A stretch of 64,000 nucleotides of DNA from Xanthobacteraceae bacterium. Lineage in GTDB: Bacteria; Pseudomonadota; Alphaproteobacteria; Rhizobiales; Xanthobacteraceae. Positions 1 to 8,978 of this stretch are shown here, piece by piece; the stretch's first letter is position 1, and each line of letters opens with the position of its first letter. Location of the stretch: assembly GCA_022841625.1 (NCBI GenBank), contig JALHRD010000014.1, positions 80,170 to 144,169 of the forward strand. Direction: 5' to 3'. The position numbers and the translations under genes were made by a program. Under the pieces are notes generated by a model, which was given only the letters and a program-made list of their open reading frames with translations, ran no database searches and had not been told where the DNA came from.

Positions 1-393
1 TGCACCCGCTTTGCCCGTCCCAATGGAGCGGCGCGGCTGGAAAACTGGCGGCACGCGCAGGAGCATGGCGCAGCGGTCGGGCGCAATACAGCTGGCGGCG
101 ACGTCGCCTACAATCCGGCGCCGTCGTTCTGGTCGGAGCAATATGATCTTTACATCCAGGGCATTGGCTGGCCCATTGCACAGTCGACCGCACGCGTTCG
201 CCGCAAGGTCGGCGACAAGGCGACGGTCCTGTTTGAACTCGATGGTGCGAGTATCGCCTATGCGGTCGGCATCAATGCGCAACGCGATATCGCGACCACC
301 CGTCGGCTGATCGAGCGCCAAATCGCGGTCGATGTGACCGACCTTGCTGATCCCACAAAACCGCTGAATGCCTTGTTGAAGCCAAAGAGTTGA
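1..393 (+). CDS. C-terminal part of a ferredoxin reductase (pyridine nucleotide-disulphide oxidoreductase family), cut by window edge
   Basis: The frame is open from base 1 and ends at TGA 391-393, giving 130 residues of a C-terminus. The stretch RLENWRHAQEHGAAVGRN followed by a P-SFWSEQYDLYIQ segment is typical of the C-terminal dimerisation/reductase domain of FAD-dependent ferredoxin (rubredoxin) reductases. These pass electrons from NAD(P)H to the ferredoxins of Rieske dioxygenases and P450s. The FAD and NAD domains lie outside the window, so the partner cannot be named. The next gene starts 11 bases later on the same strand, which suggests one transcript. The family call is fairly secure; the pathway is not known. 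Confidence 0.82.
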   Translation, partial: CTRFARPNGAARLENWRHAQEHGAAVGRNTAGGDVAYNPAPSFWSEQYDLYIQGIGWPIAQSTARVRRKVGDKATVLFELDGASIAYAVGINAQRDIATTRRLIERQIAVDVTDLADPTKPLNALLKPKS

Positions 394-404
394 GAGGACC
401 TGTC

Positions 405-1256
405 ATGACAACCGGAACCAAAGAGCGCGTCGGCATTGTCGGGGCCGGGCGCATGGGCTTCTCGATGCTCAAGCATCTGGTCAAGAAAGGCTACAGCGTC
501 ACCGCCTGCGATCTCAGCGTAGATGCGCTCAAGCGCGCGGTCGAGGCCGGCGCCAAGACCGCGGCATCGCCATCGGAACTCGCCAAGCAATGCGACTTCG
601 TGATCCTCGGCGTTGGCTATACCGACGAGGTCAATGCCGTCGTCTATGGCAAAGACGGCCTGCTCGAAAATCTCGCGAAGGGATCGATCATCGCAGTATC
701 ATCGACGACCTCACCTTATGTGGTGCAGGAGATTGAAGCTGCCGCGAAGCCCAAAGGCATCGGCGTGCTCGACGCGCCGATCTGTCGCGGTCGGTTTGCC
801 GCCGACGAAGGCACGCTGCTGGCGCTGGTCGGCGGCGAGCCGGCCGTGGTCGAACGCGGCCGCACGGTCTATTCCACCTTCTGCTCGGACTATGCCGTGC
901 TGGGCAATGCCGGCCACGGCCAGGTCGGCAAGACTATGAATAACCTACTCTTGTGGGTGAACGCGGTTGGGTTGATCGAAGCCGGCCGCCTGGCCGAAAC
1001 CACCGGCATCGACCTCGTCAAGCTGCGCGACGCATTGATGATGAGTTCCGGTGCCTCCGACGCGCTCAAGGAATGGGACATGATCTCGTTCACTTGGGCG
1101 CTCAAAGATATGCAGGTGGTGGCCGAAATGACCGACAAAGCCGGGCTCGCGCTGCCGATCACCGGCGCGATCAAGGAACTGGTGAAAGAAGCGCGCCGCG
1201 TCAAGGCAAGCAATCCACCGAACTGGACCGGCAAAGGGCCGACCAAATACAGCTGA
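405..1256 (+). CDS. NAD(P)-dependent beta-hydroxyacid dehydrogenase (3-hydroxyisobutyrate / 6-phosphogluconate dehydrogenase-like)
   Basis: 283 residues, about the normal length for the family. The N-terminal Rossmann domain carries VGIVGAGRMG (residues 9-18), and the family lysine sits in GHGQVGKTMNN (Lys176), which is the acid/base residue in 3-hydroxyisobutyrate and tartronate semialdehyde reductases. A helical C-terminal domain follows. The start is placed at ATG 405 because a GAGAGG Shine-Dalgarno lies 7 bases upstream; an in-frame TTG at 390 would overlap the previous gene. The substrate is unknown: the family oxidises small 3-hydroxy acids or reduces imines. Co-orientation with the ferredoxin reductase suggests a small catabolic operon. 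Confidence 0.85.
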   Translation: MTTGTKERVGIVGAGRMGFSMLKHLVKKGYSVTACDLSVDALKRAVEAGAKTAASPSELAKQCDFVILGVGYTDEVNAVVYGKDGLLENLAKGSIIAVSSTTSPYVVQEIEAAAKPKGIGVLDAPICRGRFAADEGTLLALVGGEPAVVERGRTVYSTFCSDYAVLGNAGHGQVGKTMNNLLLWVNAVGLIEAGRLAETTGIDLVKLRDALMMSSGASDALKEWDMISFTWALKDMQVVAEMTDKAGLALPITGAIKELVKEARRVKASNPPNWTGKGPTKYS

Positions 1257-1281
1257 GTGGGATCGTTGTTTCCGGTCAACG

Positions 1282-2748
1282 CTATCGGGACCGCCGCTGG
1301 CTCGGCAGCATCGAGGCCGGCTTGAGCTCCTCGTCGATCTTTTCAAGGAGGGCTGTGGTGTCGATGCATTGGTCAAATCCCTCGCCGCCTTCGGGCCTGC
1401 GATACTTGCGGGCCTCCACGGCAAATTCCCTTGCGCGGTTCAAAGGCGCAATACGGTCACGCCCGGTTAACGCAAGTGCGTGCACGTAAAAATCATTTGC
1501 GAGCAAATGATAGATCCACGCCATTCGTTGCGCGCAATAGCCTTTGGCGCGGCTGTAGCAGGCCTCCGAGCCCGGATCACCGCCGGTTTCCACAGCCGGT
1601 AGCGTGATCGCGACTTCCCGATAGTAGTAGAAGTCCTGCTGGTAGGCTTCGAGATTTTCCGGCTTTCCGGCCGGCCAACCCTTGAAGCAGCTCTTGGCCG
1701 TGAAGAGAGCGCTGTTGCGAATACGCTTGATCTCGCCCGCAAAGTACCAGGCGTGCCCGTTCTGCGGGTCGAGTGCCTTCAACACCTCAATAAGTTTTTC
1801 GGCTTGCCTAAAATCTCCATTTCCGAATTCCGCAACACTATCCCGGACCCGCCAAAATTCCCCACGCAAGCGCTTGACGACCTGAAGTGTCCCATCGACC
1901 GGATGAACCGCCAAATATGGGCTCGCAAGTGTACCGGATAAAAACAACAGGACGAATGCGAGCACCCCAGCCCCCGCGCTAAACGCGATCGGATACTTTT
2001 GGCAAACGCCAAAAGGGATTTGGCGCTTAGCCACAGCGTTTCCACTGGCAAGCCCACACGCCGTCGCAAAGCCCAGACTGGCTGCGGTCAGACCTAGAAG
2101 GGAGAACCCGACGGATATTCCCGGCCCAAGCGATACAGCGGCGAGCAGAACGCCCAATGAGAGCAAAGCCAAAGCTGCGCTGTAGACCGCCGCCCTGCCG
2201 GCCCACTTCGGGAAATTGACAACGAATTTTCCGCGACTCGCAAGAATCGCATCCATCGACACGATCAAGTTAGCGACGTGGTGATCGAAGTCTTTACCCG
2301 TTTTGATTTCCGCAGCACTTCGAGATTCAAATCCCTTTAAAGTGTCGGGGAAGTCGTTTCTCTTGGGCATTGCTGCATCTTCAACCAGAACAGGAATGAC
2401 CGCTGCACCCGATTCCAGGGCGGCCGCCACTTCAATCCGAACCGGATCGTTGTCCTGCTGAATTCTGAGTGTGCCGCCGCTCCCCGTCCCAAGCCATCGC
2501 GACCCAATGACGACAAGCACAATGTCACAACGGGACAGCTCCAGCTTGACCTTGTCGTAGAAATCCACCCCAAGCGGAATGTCGTCAATGTCCCGAAAAA
2601 CGGAGTCTCTCGTGTAACGGGCGACCAGACGGTCGTAGATATGGCCAACGATCGCCGCAGTGTCGGATCGACGATATGAAATAAAGATTCGTGGCTGGCC
2701 TCCGCGTAGCGGAGCCTGCCCGAACGACCGCACGTTCACCGTGGACAT
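1282..2748 (-). CDS. TIR-domain protein with transmembrane segments and an uncharacterised C-terminal domain
   Basis: 488 residues from ATG 2748; an in-frame TTG at 2808 would add 20 residues. Residues about 20-155 form a TIR domain: strand A is IFISYRRSD (21-29), and Glu106 in PVRIEVAAALES sits where NAD-cleaving TIR domains carry their catalytic glutamate. Three hydrophobic stretches follow (about 187-208, 212-235 and 253-276). The C-terminal 210 residues, with a helical-repeat look (GDFRQAEKLIEVLKALDPQNG), are unrecognised and would lie on the other side of the membrane or back in the cytoplasm. Composition is unusual: a sampled stretch (1741-1860) is about 51% G+C, below its neighbours, which hints at transfer. 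It could act in signalling or phage defence, but no partner gene adjoins it. It converges on the dehydrogenase 25 bases away. Confidence 0.82.
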   Translation of the reverse strand: MSTVNVRSFGQAPLRGGQPRIFISYRRSDTAAIVGHIYDRLVARYTRDSVFRDIDDIPLGVDFYDKVKLELSRCDIVLVVIGSRWLGTGSGGTLRIQQDNDPVRIEVAAALESGAAVIPVLVEDAAMPKRNDFPDTLKGFESRSAAEIKTGKDFDHHVANLIVSMDAILASRGKFVVNFPKWAGRAAVYSAALALLSLGVLLAAVSLGPGISVGFSLLGLTAASLGFATACGLASGNAVAKRQIPFGVCQKYPIAFSAGAGVLAFVLLFLSGTLASPYLAVHPVDGTLQVVKRLRGEFWRVRDSVAEFGNGDFRQAEKLIEVLKALDPQNGHAWYFAGEIKRIRNSALFTAKSCFKGWPAGKPENLEAYQQDFYYYREVAITLPAVETGGDPGSEACYSRAKGYCAQRMAWIYHLLANDFYVHALALTGRDRIAPLNRAREFAVEARKYRRPEGGEGFDQCIDTTALLEKIDEELKPASMLPSQRRSR

Positions 2749-2885
2749 TTCCAACCTATCCAGATGACCAGCCTTGCAAAGAAGGTATTCTTTGTACCTC
2801 AGCGACAACTCGAATTATAGGCATGGTGAACGATGGCGCGACAAAGCAGTCGTGATCTTGGACAACCTCGGTGCGGGCTTAAAAC

Positions 2886-3638
2886 TCAAACGCCGGTCTG
2901 GTCCATCGCCATGGTACCGCCGTCGACGAACAGATTCTCGCCGATGATGAACGAAGAGTCCTCGGACACCAGAAACATGATCGCCTTGGCCGCTTCAATT
3001 GGCTGACCGGCACGCCCAAGCATATTGTCAACGCGACGGGTCGGATCGAAGTCGTCCTTGCCGACCGGCGAGCCTATCTTGTTAGGCACGATGGCGTTAA
3101 CGCGGATCTTGTGGGGCGCGAGCTGCACCGCAAGCGCGCGCGTGAAATTGGCCACCGCCGCCTTGGCCGCCGAATAGGCAATCGCGCGCGGGCGACCCTG
3201 CCAGCCGGAGGTCGAACCGACGTTGACGATCTTGCCGCCGCCGCCTTGCGCAACCATCTGCTGCGCAACGTATTTCGAGGTCAAAAACTGGCTCTTGAGA
3301 CTGACATTCATCACCCGATCCCAGTCTTCTTCGGTGCATTCGAAGATATTTTTGTTGTCGGAGATCGCGACATTGTTCACCAGGATGTCGACGCGACCGA
3401 ACCGGACGACCACCGCCTTGACCATGGCCGCGACGTCAGCGCCCTTCGACACATCGGTCAGGTACAGCTCGGCGTCACCGCTGGCCGCTTTTATCGCCTC
3501 GACGGTGCGCTGGCCGCGCGGGCGGTCGAGATCGACCACCGCGATTGCGGCGCCTTCCGCGGCGAACAGCCTTGCAACCTCCTCGCCGATATTGCGCCCG
3601 GCTCCGGTAACGATCGCGACCTGACCCTTGAGTTTCAT
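2886..3638 (-). CDS. SDR family oxidoreductase (short-chain dehydrogenase)
   Basis: 250 residues, the usual size of a classical SDR. Visible motifs are the nucleotide loop TGAGRNIGE (a variant of TGxxxGxG), NNVA in place of the common NNAG, a catalytic serine in VNVGSTSG, and YSAAK holding Tyr and Lys. The C-terminal GENLFVDGG is typical of the FabG-like subgroup. The start at 3638 (MKLKGQ) is favoured over the longer frame because AAGGATGG lies at 3646-3653, about 8 bases upstream. The substrate is not predictable from sequence. It is divergent from proA, with about 137 bases between the start codons for both promoters. Confidence 0.87.
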   Translation of the reverse strand: MKLKGQVAIVTGAGRNIGEEVARLFAAEGAAIAVVDLDRPRGQRTVEAIKAASGDAELYLTDVSKGADVAAMVKAVVVRFGRVDILVNNVAISDNKNIFECTEEDWDRVMNVSLKSQFLTSKYVAQQMVAQGGGGKIVNVGSTSGWQGRPRAIAYSAAKAAVANFTRALAVQLAPHKIRVNAIVPNKIGSPVGKDDFDPTRRVDNMLGRAGQPIEAAKAIMFLVSEDSSFIIGENLFVDGGTMAMDQTGV

Positions 3639-3775
3639 TGCACGCCCATCCTTAACGACACTGGTAAAACTTCTTAGCAAGTGTGCTTACATGGCGTGTC
3701 GGCTCCCGGCAAGAACGCGGGGTCCACTCGCACCGGCCGGCCGGACATGGTACGAAGTCGCGCAGGATCCGAACA

Positions 3776-5062
3776 ATGACCGCGCCGCTCAAGACCCTGG
3801 AAGCCGACACCACCGCTGCGATGCCCGCAATCGGGCAACGGGCGCGCCAAGCCGCTCGCGTGCTGGCGCTGGCGACGACCGCGCAGAAGGATAAGGCGCT
3901 GACCGCCATCGCCGCCCATATCCGTCGTCAGGCGGCGGCGATCCTGGCCGCCAATGCCGAGGACATAGCCGAAGCCAAGCGCGGCGGCGCCAATGCCGCA
4001 TTCCTCGACCGCCTCGCGCTCGATGACAAGCGCATCGCCGCTATGGCCGCGGGCGTCGACATTATCCACGATCTTGCCGATCCGATCGGCCGGGTAACCG
4101 AAAGCTGGACGCGGCCAAACGGCATGCTGATTGAACGCGTGCGCGTTCCGCTAGGCGTCGTTGGGATCATTTATGAGAGCCGCCCCAATGTAACGGTGGA
4201 TGCGGCGGCGCTCTGTCTCAAGGCCGGCAACGCCGCGATCCTGCGCGGCGGCTCCGAAAGCCAGCGCTCCAACCAGGCCATCCACGCGGCGATCGCGGCT
4301 GGGCTTTCCGAGGCCGGCTTACCGGCCGATGCCATTCAACTGGTGCCGACCCGCGACCGCGCCGCGGTCGGCATGATGCTGGCCGGGCTCGATGGCGCGA
4401 TCGATGTCATTGTGCCGCGCGGCGGCAAGAGCCTGGTCGCCCGCGTGCAGCAAGAAGCACGGGTGCCGGTATTCGCGCATCTCGAAGGCATTTGCCACGT
4501 CTATATCGACAAGGCGGCAACGCTCGCTATGGCCAAGTCAATTGTGCTGAACGCAAAAATGCGCCGCACCGGCGTCTGCGGCGCGGCCGAAACTTTGCTG
4601 GTCGATCGCGCGGTGGCGGCGACCCATCTGCGGCCCCTCGTGTCGATGTTGATCGACGCCGGCTGCGAGGTGCGCGGTGACGACGCTACCCAGAAGGCCG
4701 ACGCCCGCGTAAAGCCCGCGCACGAGGAGGATTGGACAACCGAATATCTGGACGCAATCATCGCGGCGCGCGTGGTGGACGGCGTCGACGAGGCGATTTC
4801 CCATATTGAGCGCTATGGCTCCCACCACACGGATTCTATCGTCACCGAGGACAAGGCGGCCGCGGAAAAATTCCTGCGCGAGGTCGACTCCGCCATTGTG
4901 CTGCACAACGCATCCACGCAATTCGCCGACGGCGGCGAATTCGGTTTCGGCGCCGAGATCGGCATCGCCACCGGGCGATTCCACGCGCGCGGTCCGGTCG
5001 GTGTCGAACAACTCACCAGCTTCAACTACCGCGTCCGCGGCTCGGGGCAGATACGGCCGTGA
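3776..5062 (+). CDS. proA: Glutamate-5-semialdehyde dehydrogenase (gamma-glutamyl phosphate reductase)
   Basis: 428 residues, close to the family length of about 417. It reduces gamma-glutamyl phosphate with NADPH to glutamate semialdehyde in proline synthesis, in the cytoplasm. The ALDH-superfamily nucleophile is Cys268 in [14 protein letters not shown], and the ProA signature [12 protein letters not shown] is present. The start is placed at ATG 3776 ([11 protein letters not shown]); the 31 residues upstream in the open frame look non-coding. The next genes on the strand are nadD, rsfS and rlmH, a common order in Rhizobiales in which proB and obg usually lie upstream. Here the upstream neighbour is a divergent SDR gene. 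Confidence 0.96.
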   Translation: MTAPLKTLEADTTAAMPAIGQRARQAARVLALATTAQKDKALTAIAAHIRRQAAAILAANAEDIAEAKRGGANAAFLDRLALDDKRIAAMAAGVDIIHDLADPIGRVTESWTRPNGMLIERVRVPLGVVGIIYESRPNVTVDAAALCLKAGNAAILRGGSESQRSNQAIHAAIAAGLSEAGLPADAIQLVPTRDRAAVGMMLAGLDGAIDVIVPRGGKSLVARVQQEARVPVFAHLEGICHVYIDKAATLAMAKSIVLNAKMRRTGVCGAAETLLVDRAVAATHLRPLVSMLIDAGCEVRGDDATQKADARVKPAHEEDWTTEYLDAIIAARVVDGVDEAISHIERYGSHHTDSIVTEDKAAAEKFLREVDSAIVLHNASTQFADGGEFGFGAEIGIATGRFHARGPVGVEQLTSFNYRVRGSGQIRP

Positions 5063-5138
5063 TTGATCCATTATCGTTCCGGCCATGGCGGAGCCCTGCT
5101 TGGAAAGGAACCACCGCCCGCGAACGGTTGCGCCTCTG

Positions 5139-5750
5139 ATGTCGGCGCTGCCCCCCCACAGCCGCGGCATGAAGATCGGCCTGTTCGGTGGAACATTCGA
5201 TCCGCCGCACGATGCGCATCGCGCCGCTTGCCTGATCGCGATGCGCCGGCTCGGCCTCGACCGGGTCTGGTGGCTGGTGACGCCGGGCAACCCGCTTAAG
5301 GACACCCGCGGACTTTCGCCAATCGCGGAACGCATTGCCGCGGCCCGCGCGCTGGCCAATCACCCACGCATTATTGTGACCGGCCTCGAAGCCGCGATCG
5401 GCGCGCGCTACACTTACGACACCCTCAGCCACCTCAAAGCGCACTGTCCTGGTGTGGATTTCGTCTGGATCATGGGCGCTGACAATCTGCGCAGCTTCCA
5501 TCGCTGGGAGAACTGGCGCGGCATCGCCGCCATGGTGCCAATCGCTGTGGTCGACCGCCTCGGTCCAAGCCTCTACGCTATCGGCGGAACCGCGGCGCAA
5601 GCGCTCGCGCGCCATCGTATCGCTGAAACCAGGGCGCGGTCGCTAGCCCGCCGCACCCCACCGGCCTGGGTCTATCTTCATGGACTGAAATCGCCGCTAT
5701 CCTCGACTGCATTGCGCGCAGCCCGACGGCTGTCACAAAACCACCGTTGA
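5139..5750 (+). CDS. nadD: Nicotinate-nucleotide adenylyltransferase
   Basis: 203 residues. It adenylates nicotinate mononucleotide to deamido-NAD, the shared step of NAD synthesis. The nucleotidyltransferase motif GGTFDPPHDAH (residues 17-27) contains both catalytic histidines, WLVTPGNPLK follows, and the C-terminal SSTALR matches the (I)SSTxxR signature. The start at ATG 5139 (MSALPPHSRG) resembles the short N-terminal extension seen in related rhizobial proteins; ATG 5169 (MKIGLFGG) is the alternative. It follows proA by 76 bases and is separated from rsfS by 135 bases. Confidence 0.94.
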   Translation: MSALPPHSRGMKIGLFGGTFDPPHDAHRAACLIAMRRLGLDRVWWLVTPGNPLKDTRGLSPIAERIAAARALANHPRIIVTGLEAAIGARYTYDTLSHLKAHCPGVDFVWIMGADNLRSFHRWENWRGIAAMVPIAVVDRLGPSLYAIGGTAAQALARHRIAETRARSLARRTPPAWVYLHGLKSPLSSTALRAARRLSQNHR

Positions 5751-5885
5751 AAATAGGCAAAATAGCGCCATCTTGAGTGGGCTTGATGGTTGCAACCCAT
5801 GATCCGGCATGCCTATCTTGAGCCTGTGTCGGGGAGAAAATCGGACTTTCGTCCGAACATGCGTGACCCGACACGGTGATTTACG

Positions 5886-6320
5886 GTGAAGGAAGCGAAA
5901 GGAAAGCGATCCCTGTCCACACCTGCACTCTCTCGGGCCGGCGCGCGGCGCGCCCCCGAACGGGCTTCCAAGGTGCGCCCTGACGCCGAGGAAACCCTGC
6001 GGCTGATCCTCGCTAGCATCGACAGCATGAAGGCCGAGGACACCCTTACCATCGATCTCGCCGGCAAATCTTCGATCGCCGACTGCATGGTCGTTACCTC
6101 TGGACGTTCCAACCGGCAGGTCGGCGCCATCGCGGATTGCGTGGTCCGGGATCTGAACAAGGCTGGGCTCAAACGTGTCCGCGTCGAGGGCATGCCCCAT
6201 TGCGACTGGGTGCTGATCGACGCCGGCGACGTGATCGTCCACGTCTTCCGGCCAGAGGTGCGCGAATTTTACCAGATCGAGAAGATGTGGGCGCAGGGAC
6301 CGAAGGCGCGGGCGAGTTAG
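5886..6320 (+). CDS. rsfS: Ribosomal silencing factor RsfS (Iojap family)
   Basis: 144 residues. RsfS binds ribosomal protein uL14 and blocks subunit joining when nutrients fall. The conserved core runs from about residue 37: DLAGKSSIADCMVVTSGRSNRQ, then HCDWVLIDAGDVIVHVFRPEVREFYQIEKMW, which is close to the family signature. The first ~35 basic residues are probably disordered. The start codon is GTG 5886, and no better ATG lies downstream before the core. Between nadD and rsfS (5751-5885) I see only a short CGGAC/GTCCG hairpin. rlmH follows after 18 bases, so the two are probably cotranscribed. Confidence 0.93.
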   Translation: MKEAKGKRSLSTPALSRAGARRAPERASKVRPDAEETLRLILASIDSMKAEDTLTIDLAGKSSIADCMVVTSGRSNRQVGAIADCVVRDLNKAGLKRVRVEGMPHCDWVLIDAGDVIVHVFRPEVREFYQIEKMWAQGPKARAS

Positions 6321-6338
6321 CCCTTTTGGGGCGGCACC

Positions 6339-6821
6339 ATGCGCATTATCATCGCCGCCGTCGGCCGGTTGAAATCCGGGCCCGAAAGTGACCTCGCGGA
6401 ACGTTATCGCAAACGCGCGTTGCAAGTCGGCCGCAGCCTCGGATTGACGGGCTTCGACATTGTCGAGATCAGGGAAAGCCGCGCCGACCGTCCTACCCGG
6501 CGCATGCTGGAAGAATCCATCGCCATCGCCGCGGCAATTCCGGAGCGCGCCGTCACCGTGCTGATGGACGGGCACGGCGAGAACATGCCGAGCACAGCAT
6601 TCGCTGGTCGGCTCCAGGCCTGGCGCGGCGAGGACAAGCCCGCGGTCGTGTTCGTCATTGGCGGCGCCGACGGCCTCGCCCCCAGCCTCCGGGATCGCTC
6701 AAAATTGACGCTAGCGTTCGGCGCCGCGACTTGGCCGCATCAAATGGTGCGCGTGATGCTGCTGGAACAACTCTACCGCGCCGTGACGATCCTGTCCGGC
6801 CACCCGTATCACCGGGCCTGA
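6339..6821 (+). CDS. rlmH: 23S rRNA (pseudouridine1915-N3)-methyltransferase RlmH
   Basis: 160 residues, matching the family. It is a SPOUT-class enzyme that methylates pseudouridine 1915 of 23S rRNA in helix 69, using S-adenosylmethionine. The knot signature is clear: FVIGGADGL, then the C-terminal WPHQMVRVMLLEQLYRA and GHPYHR. The rsfS-rlmH pairing is widespread. Its stop codon lies inside the end of the convergent DUF934 gene, so the two coding sequences overlap by 13 bases (6809-6821). Confidence 0.95.
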   Translation: MRIIIAAVGRLKSGPESDLAERYRKRALQVGRSLGLTGFDIVEIRESRADRPTRRMLEESIAIAAAIPERAVTVLMDGHGENMPSTAFAGRLQAWRGEDKPAVVFVIGGADGLAPSLRDRSKLTLAFGAATWPHQMVRVMLLEQLYRAVTILSGHPYHRA

Positions 6822-7324
6822 GCGCCCCAGCCGATACGATCAAGCCGCTGACGAAACACTGTGGCACGGCCGTCACCGCTCGGTTGATAGAACACATCAA
6901 AGCGGCGGGTGCTGACCGCGAACGCAGCCGCGTCGGCGTCTTTCGCCACCTCAAAGGAATCAAAACCGGCGCGTAGCAAGAACAGGAACTGGTCGCGCAG
7001 CACTTGGCCGGTCGCGCGCAATTCACCCCGGAAGCCATGGCGCTCGCGCAGAAGCCGCGCCTGGCTGTAACCCCGGCCATCGCGAAAACTCGGGAACATC
7101 AGGGCGACCAATGCGACCCGGTCCAGATAGGGTGCAAGAGCCCCGACCGAGCGGTCGTTTGGCCAGACGACGCCGATCGGCGCACTCCGCTGCAACAGCA
7201 CCTCGGCCTCGGCAAGGAAACGTGCGCCACCGACAATGACCGCAATGCCATCCGGCGCCGACGCCCCATCGGCCACGCGCACAAAGCGGTCTTCGACAAT
7301 TTGGCCTGATTTAACGAGCGGCAT
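6809..7324 (-). CDS. DUF934 family protein, sulfite-reduction accessory
   Basis: 171 residues, beginning MPLVKSGQIVEDRFVRV at ATG 7324. The start overlaps the end of cysI by 14 bases, so translation is likely coupled. DUF934 proteins are regularly encoded directly after assimilatory sulfite reductase in proteobacteria. Visible conserved blocks are GVVWPNDRSVGAL, FPSFRDGRGYSQARLLRERHG and GQVLRDQFLFLLRAGFD. The role is not established; the context suggests assembly of, or electron supply to, CysI. A longer open frame reaching 7552 is an antisense-side artefact of cysI, and the coupled start is preferred. Confidence 0.88.
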   Translation of the reverse strand: MPLVKSGQIVEDRFVRVADGASAPDGIAVIVGGARFLAEAEVLLQRSAPIGVVWPNDRSVGALAPYLDRVALVALMFPSFRDGRGYSQARLLRERHGFRGELRATGQVLRDQFLFLLRAGFDSFEVAKDADAAAFAVSTRRFDVFYQPSGDGRATVFRQRLDRIGWGAQAR

Positions 7325-8969
7325 AGACACGTTCCTTGAATGGCTCAACGCCAAGACGTTTGACGGTATCGACGAACAATTCCTCCGGACGTTGACGCAG
7401 CGCGACATAAGCTTCGACGACATCCTCGATAACATCGGCGATTTCGCCGTAGCGCACCGCCGGCCCCAGTAGCGTGCCAAGCTTGGCATCCTCATCGGCG
7501 CGACCACCGAGGGTGATTTGATAGAATTCCTCGCCGTTCTTTTCGACGCCAAGAATGCCGATATGGCCGATGTGGTGATGGCCGCAAGCGTTGATACAGC
7601 CGGAAATATTGATGTGCAGCCGACCGATGGAGCGCGCCAATGCTGGGTCGCGGAAACGCCGCGTCAGTTCCTGCGCTACCGGAATTGATCGCGCATTCGC
7701 GAGACTGCAATAGTCGAGACCCGGGCAAGCGATGATATCGGACACAAGCCCGACATTTGGCGTGGCCAGCTCGTGCATCTGAAGTTGCTGCCACAATTCA
7801 ACCAAATCCCGCTGGGCGACATGCGGGAGCACCAGGTTCTGCTCATGGCCGACCCGGATTTCTCCGAAGCTGAAACGATCCGCCAGGTCGGCAATCGCGT
7901 CCATCTGCGCGGCGGTGGCATCGCCAGGCGGGCCGCCGATCGGCTTAAGCGACAGCGTGACGATGGCGTAGCCCGGCTGCCTGTGATTGCTGACCGCGCT
8001 GTCAAACCACGCGGCAAAGGCACGATCCTCGCTGCGGGCGCGCGCCAACGCCGACGGGTTGTCAGAGAGGCGTTCATAATTGGGATAGCTGAAGCGCGCG
8101 GCGACGGCTGCGATCACAGCCGGATCGAGCGCCAGCGCGCCATTTTTGATTGCGCGCCATTCGTTCTCGACCTCCGCGGCGAATTTCTCCGCGCCAAGTT
8201 CATGCACCAGGATTTTGATGCGCGCCTTGTAAATGTTGTCGCGCCGGCCGTGTTGATTGTAGACGCGCAGGATCGCCTCGATATAGCTCAAGAAATCACG
8301 CTTATGTAGGAATGGCTTGATGGTCTTGCCGATGAACGGCGTGCGGCCAAGCCCGCCGCCGACGATGACCTCAAATCCGACCTCGCCCGCGCCGTCGCGG
8401 ACCATCCGCAGACCGATATCGTGCACTTTGACTGCGGCCCGATCATGCGCGGCGGCGCTGATCGCGACTTTGAACTTGCGCGGCAGAAACGAGAACTCCG
8501 GGTGTAGGGTTGAATGCTGACGCAAGATCTCCGCCCAGATGCGGGGATCCTCGAACTCGTCGGCCGCAACGCCAGCCCACTGATCGGTGGTAATGTTTCG
8601 CACACAATTGCCGCTGGTCTGCATGGCGTGCAGCCCGACGCTGGCGAGATCGGCGAGCGTATCAGGCATCTCTTCGAGCTTGATCCAATTAAACTGAATG
8701 TTCTGCCGCGTGGTGAAGTGGCCATAGCCGCGGTCATAACGCTGCGCGACCCGCGCAAGTCCGCGCATTTGATCGGACGACAGCGTGCCGTAGGGAATCG
8801 CCGCCCGAAGCATATAAGCATGCAGCTGCAGATAGACCCCGTTCATGAGACGCAGGATCTTGAACTCATCCTCGGTCAGTTCGCCCGCAAGCCGACGGCG
8901 AACCTGATCGCGGAATTCCGAGACGCGCTGCTCTACCAAGGCTTGGTCGAATTCATCGTAGCGGTACAT
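7311..8969 (-). CDS. cysI: Assimilatory sulfite (nitrite/sulfite) reductase, siroheme and 4Fe-4S haemoprotein
   Basis: 552 residues. It reduces sulfite to sulfide with six electrons. It has the duplicated nitrite/sulfite reductase ferredoxin-like halves, and four cysteines for the coupled cluster and siroheme: Cys415 and Cys421 in ACPGLDYCSLA, and Cys458 and Cys462 in SGCINACGHHH. The RGYGHFTTRQNIQFNW block marks the N-terminal half. Nitrite reductases share these motifs; sulfite is favoured because siroheme synthase, DUF2849 and DUF934 flank it. Ten bases separate it from DUF2849 upstream. No flavoprotein subunit is nearby, so electrons may come from ferredoxin. Confidence 0.93.
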   Translation of the reverse strand: MYRYDEFDQALVEQRVSEFRDQVRRRLAGELTEDEFKILRLMNGVYLQLHAYMLRAAIPYGTLSSDQMRGLARVAQRYDRGYGHFTTRQNIQFNWIKLEEMPDTLADLASVGLHAMQTSGNCVRNITTDQWAGVAADEFEDPRIWAEILRQHSTLHPEFSFLPRKFKVAISAAAHDRAAVKVHDIGLRMVRDGAGEVGFEVIVGGGLGRTPFIGKTIKPFLHKRDFLSYIEAILRVYNQHGRRDNIYKARIKILVHELGAEKFAAEVENEWRAIKNGALALDPAVIAAVAARFSYPNYERLSDNPSALARARSEDRAFAAWFDSAVSNHRQPGYAIVTLSLKPIGGPPGDATAAQMDAIADLADRFSFGEIRVGHEQNLVLPHVAQRDLVELWQQLQMHELATPNVGLVSDIIACPGLDYCSLANARSIPVAQELTRRFRDPALARSIGRLHINISGCINACGHHHIGHIGILGVEKNGEEFYQITLGGRADEDAKLGTLLGPAVRYGEIADVIEDVVEAYVALRQRPEELFVDTVKRLGVEPFKERVYAAR

Positions 8970-8978
8970 CGCCGGGTC

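Noticed and set aside
6809..7552. A 247-codon leftward frame starting at 7552
   Set aside because: The upstream 76 codons lie inside cysI in another frame. The recognisable protein starts at 7324 (MPLVKSGQ).
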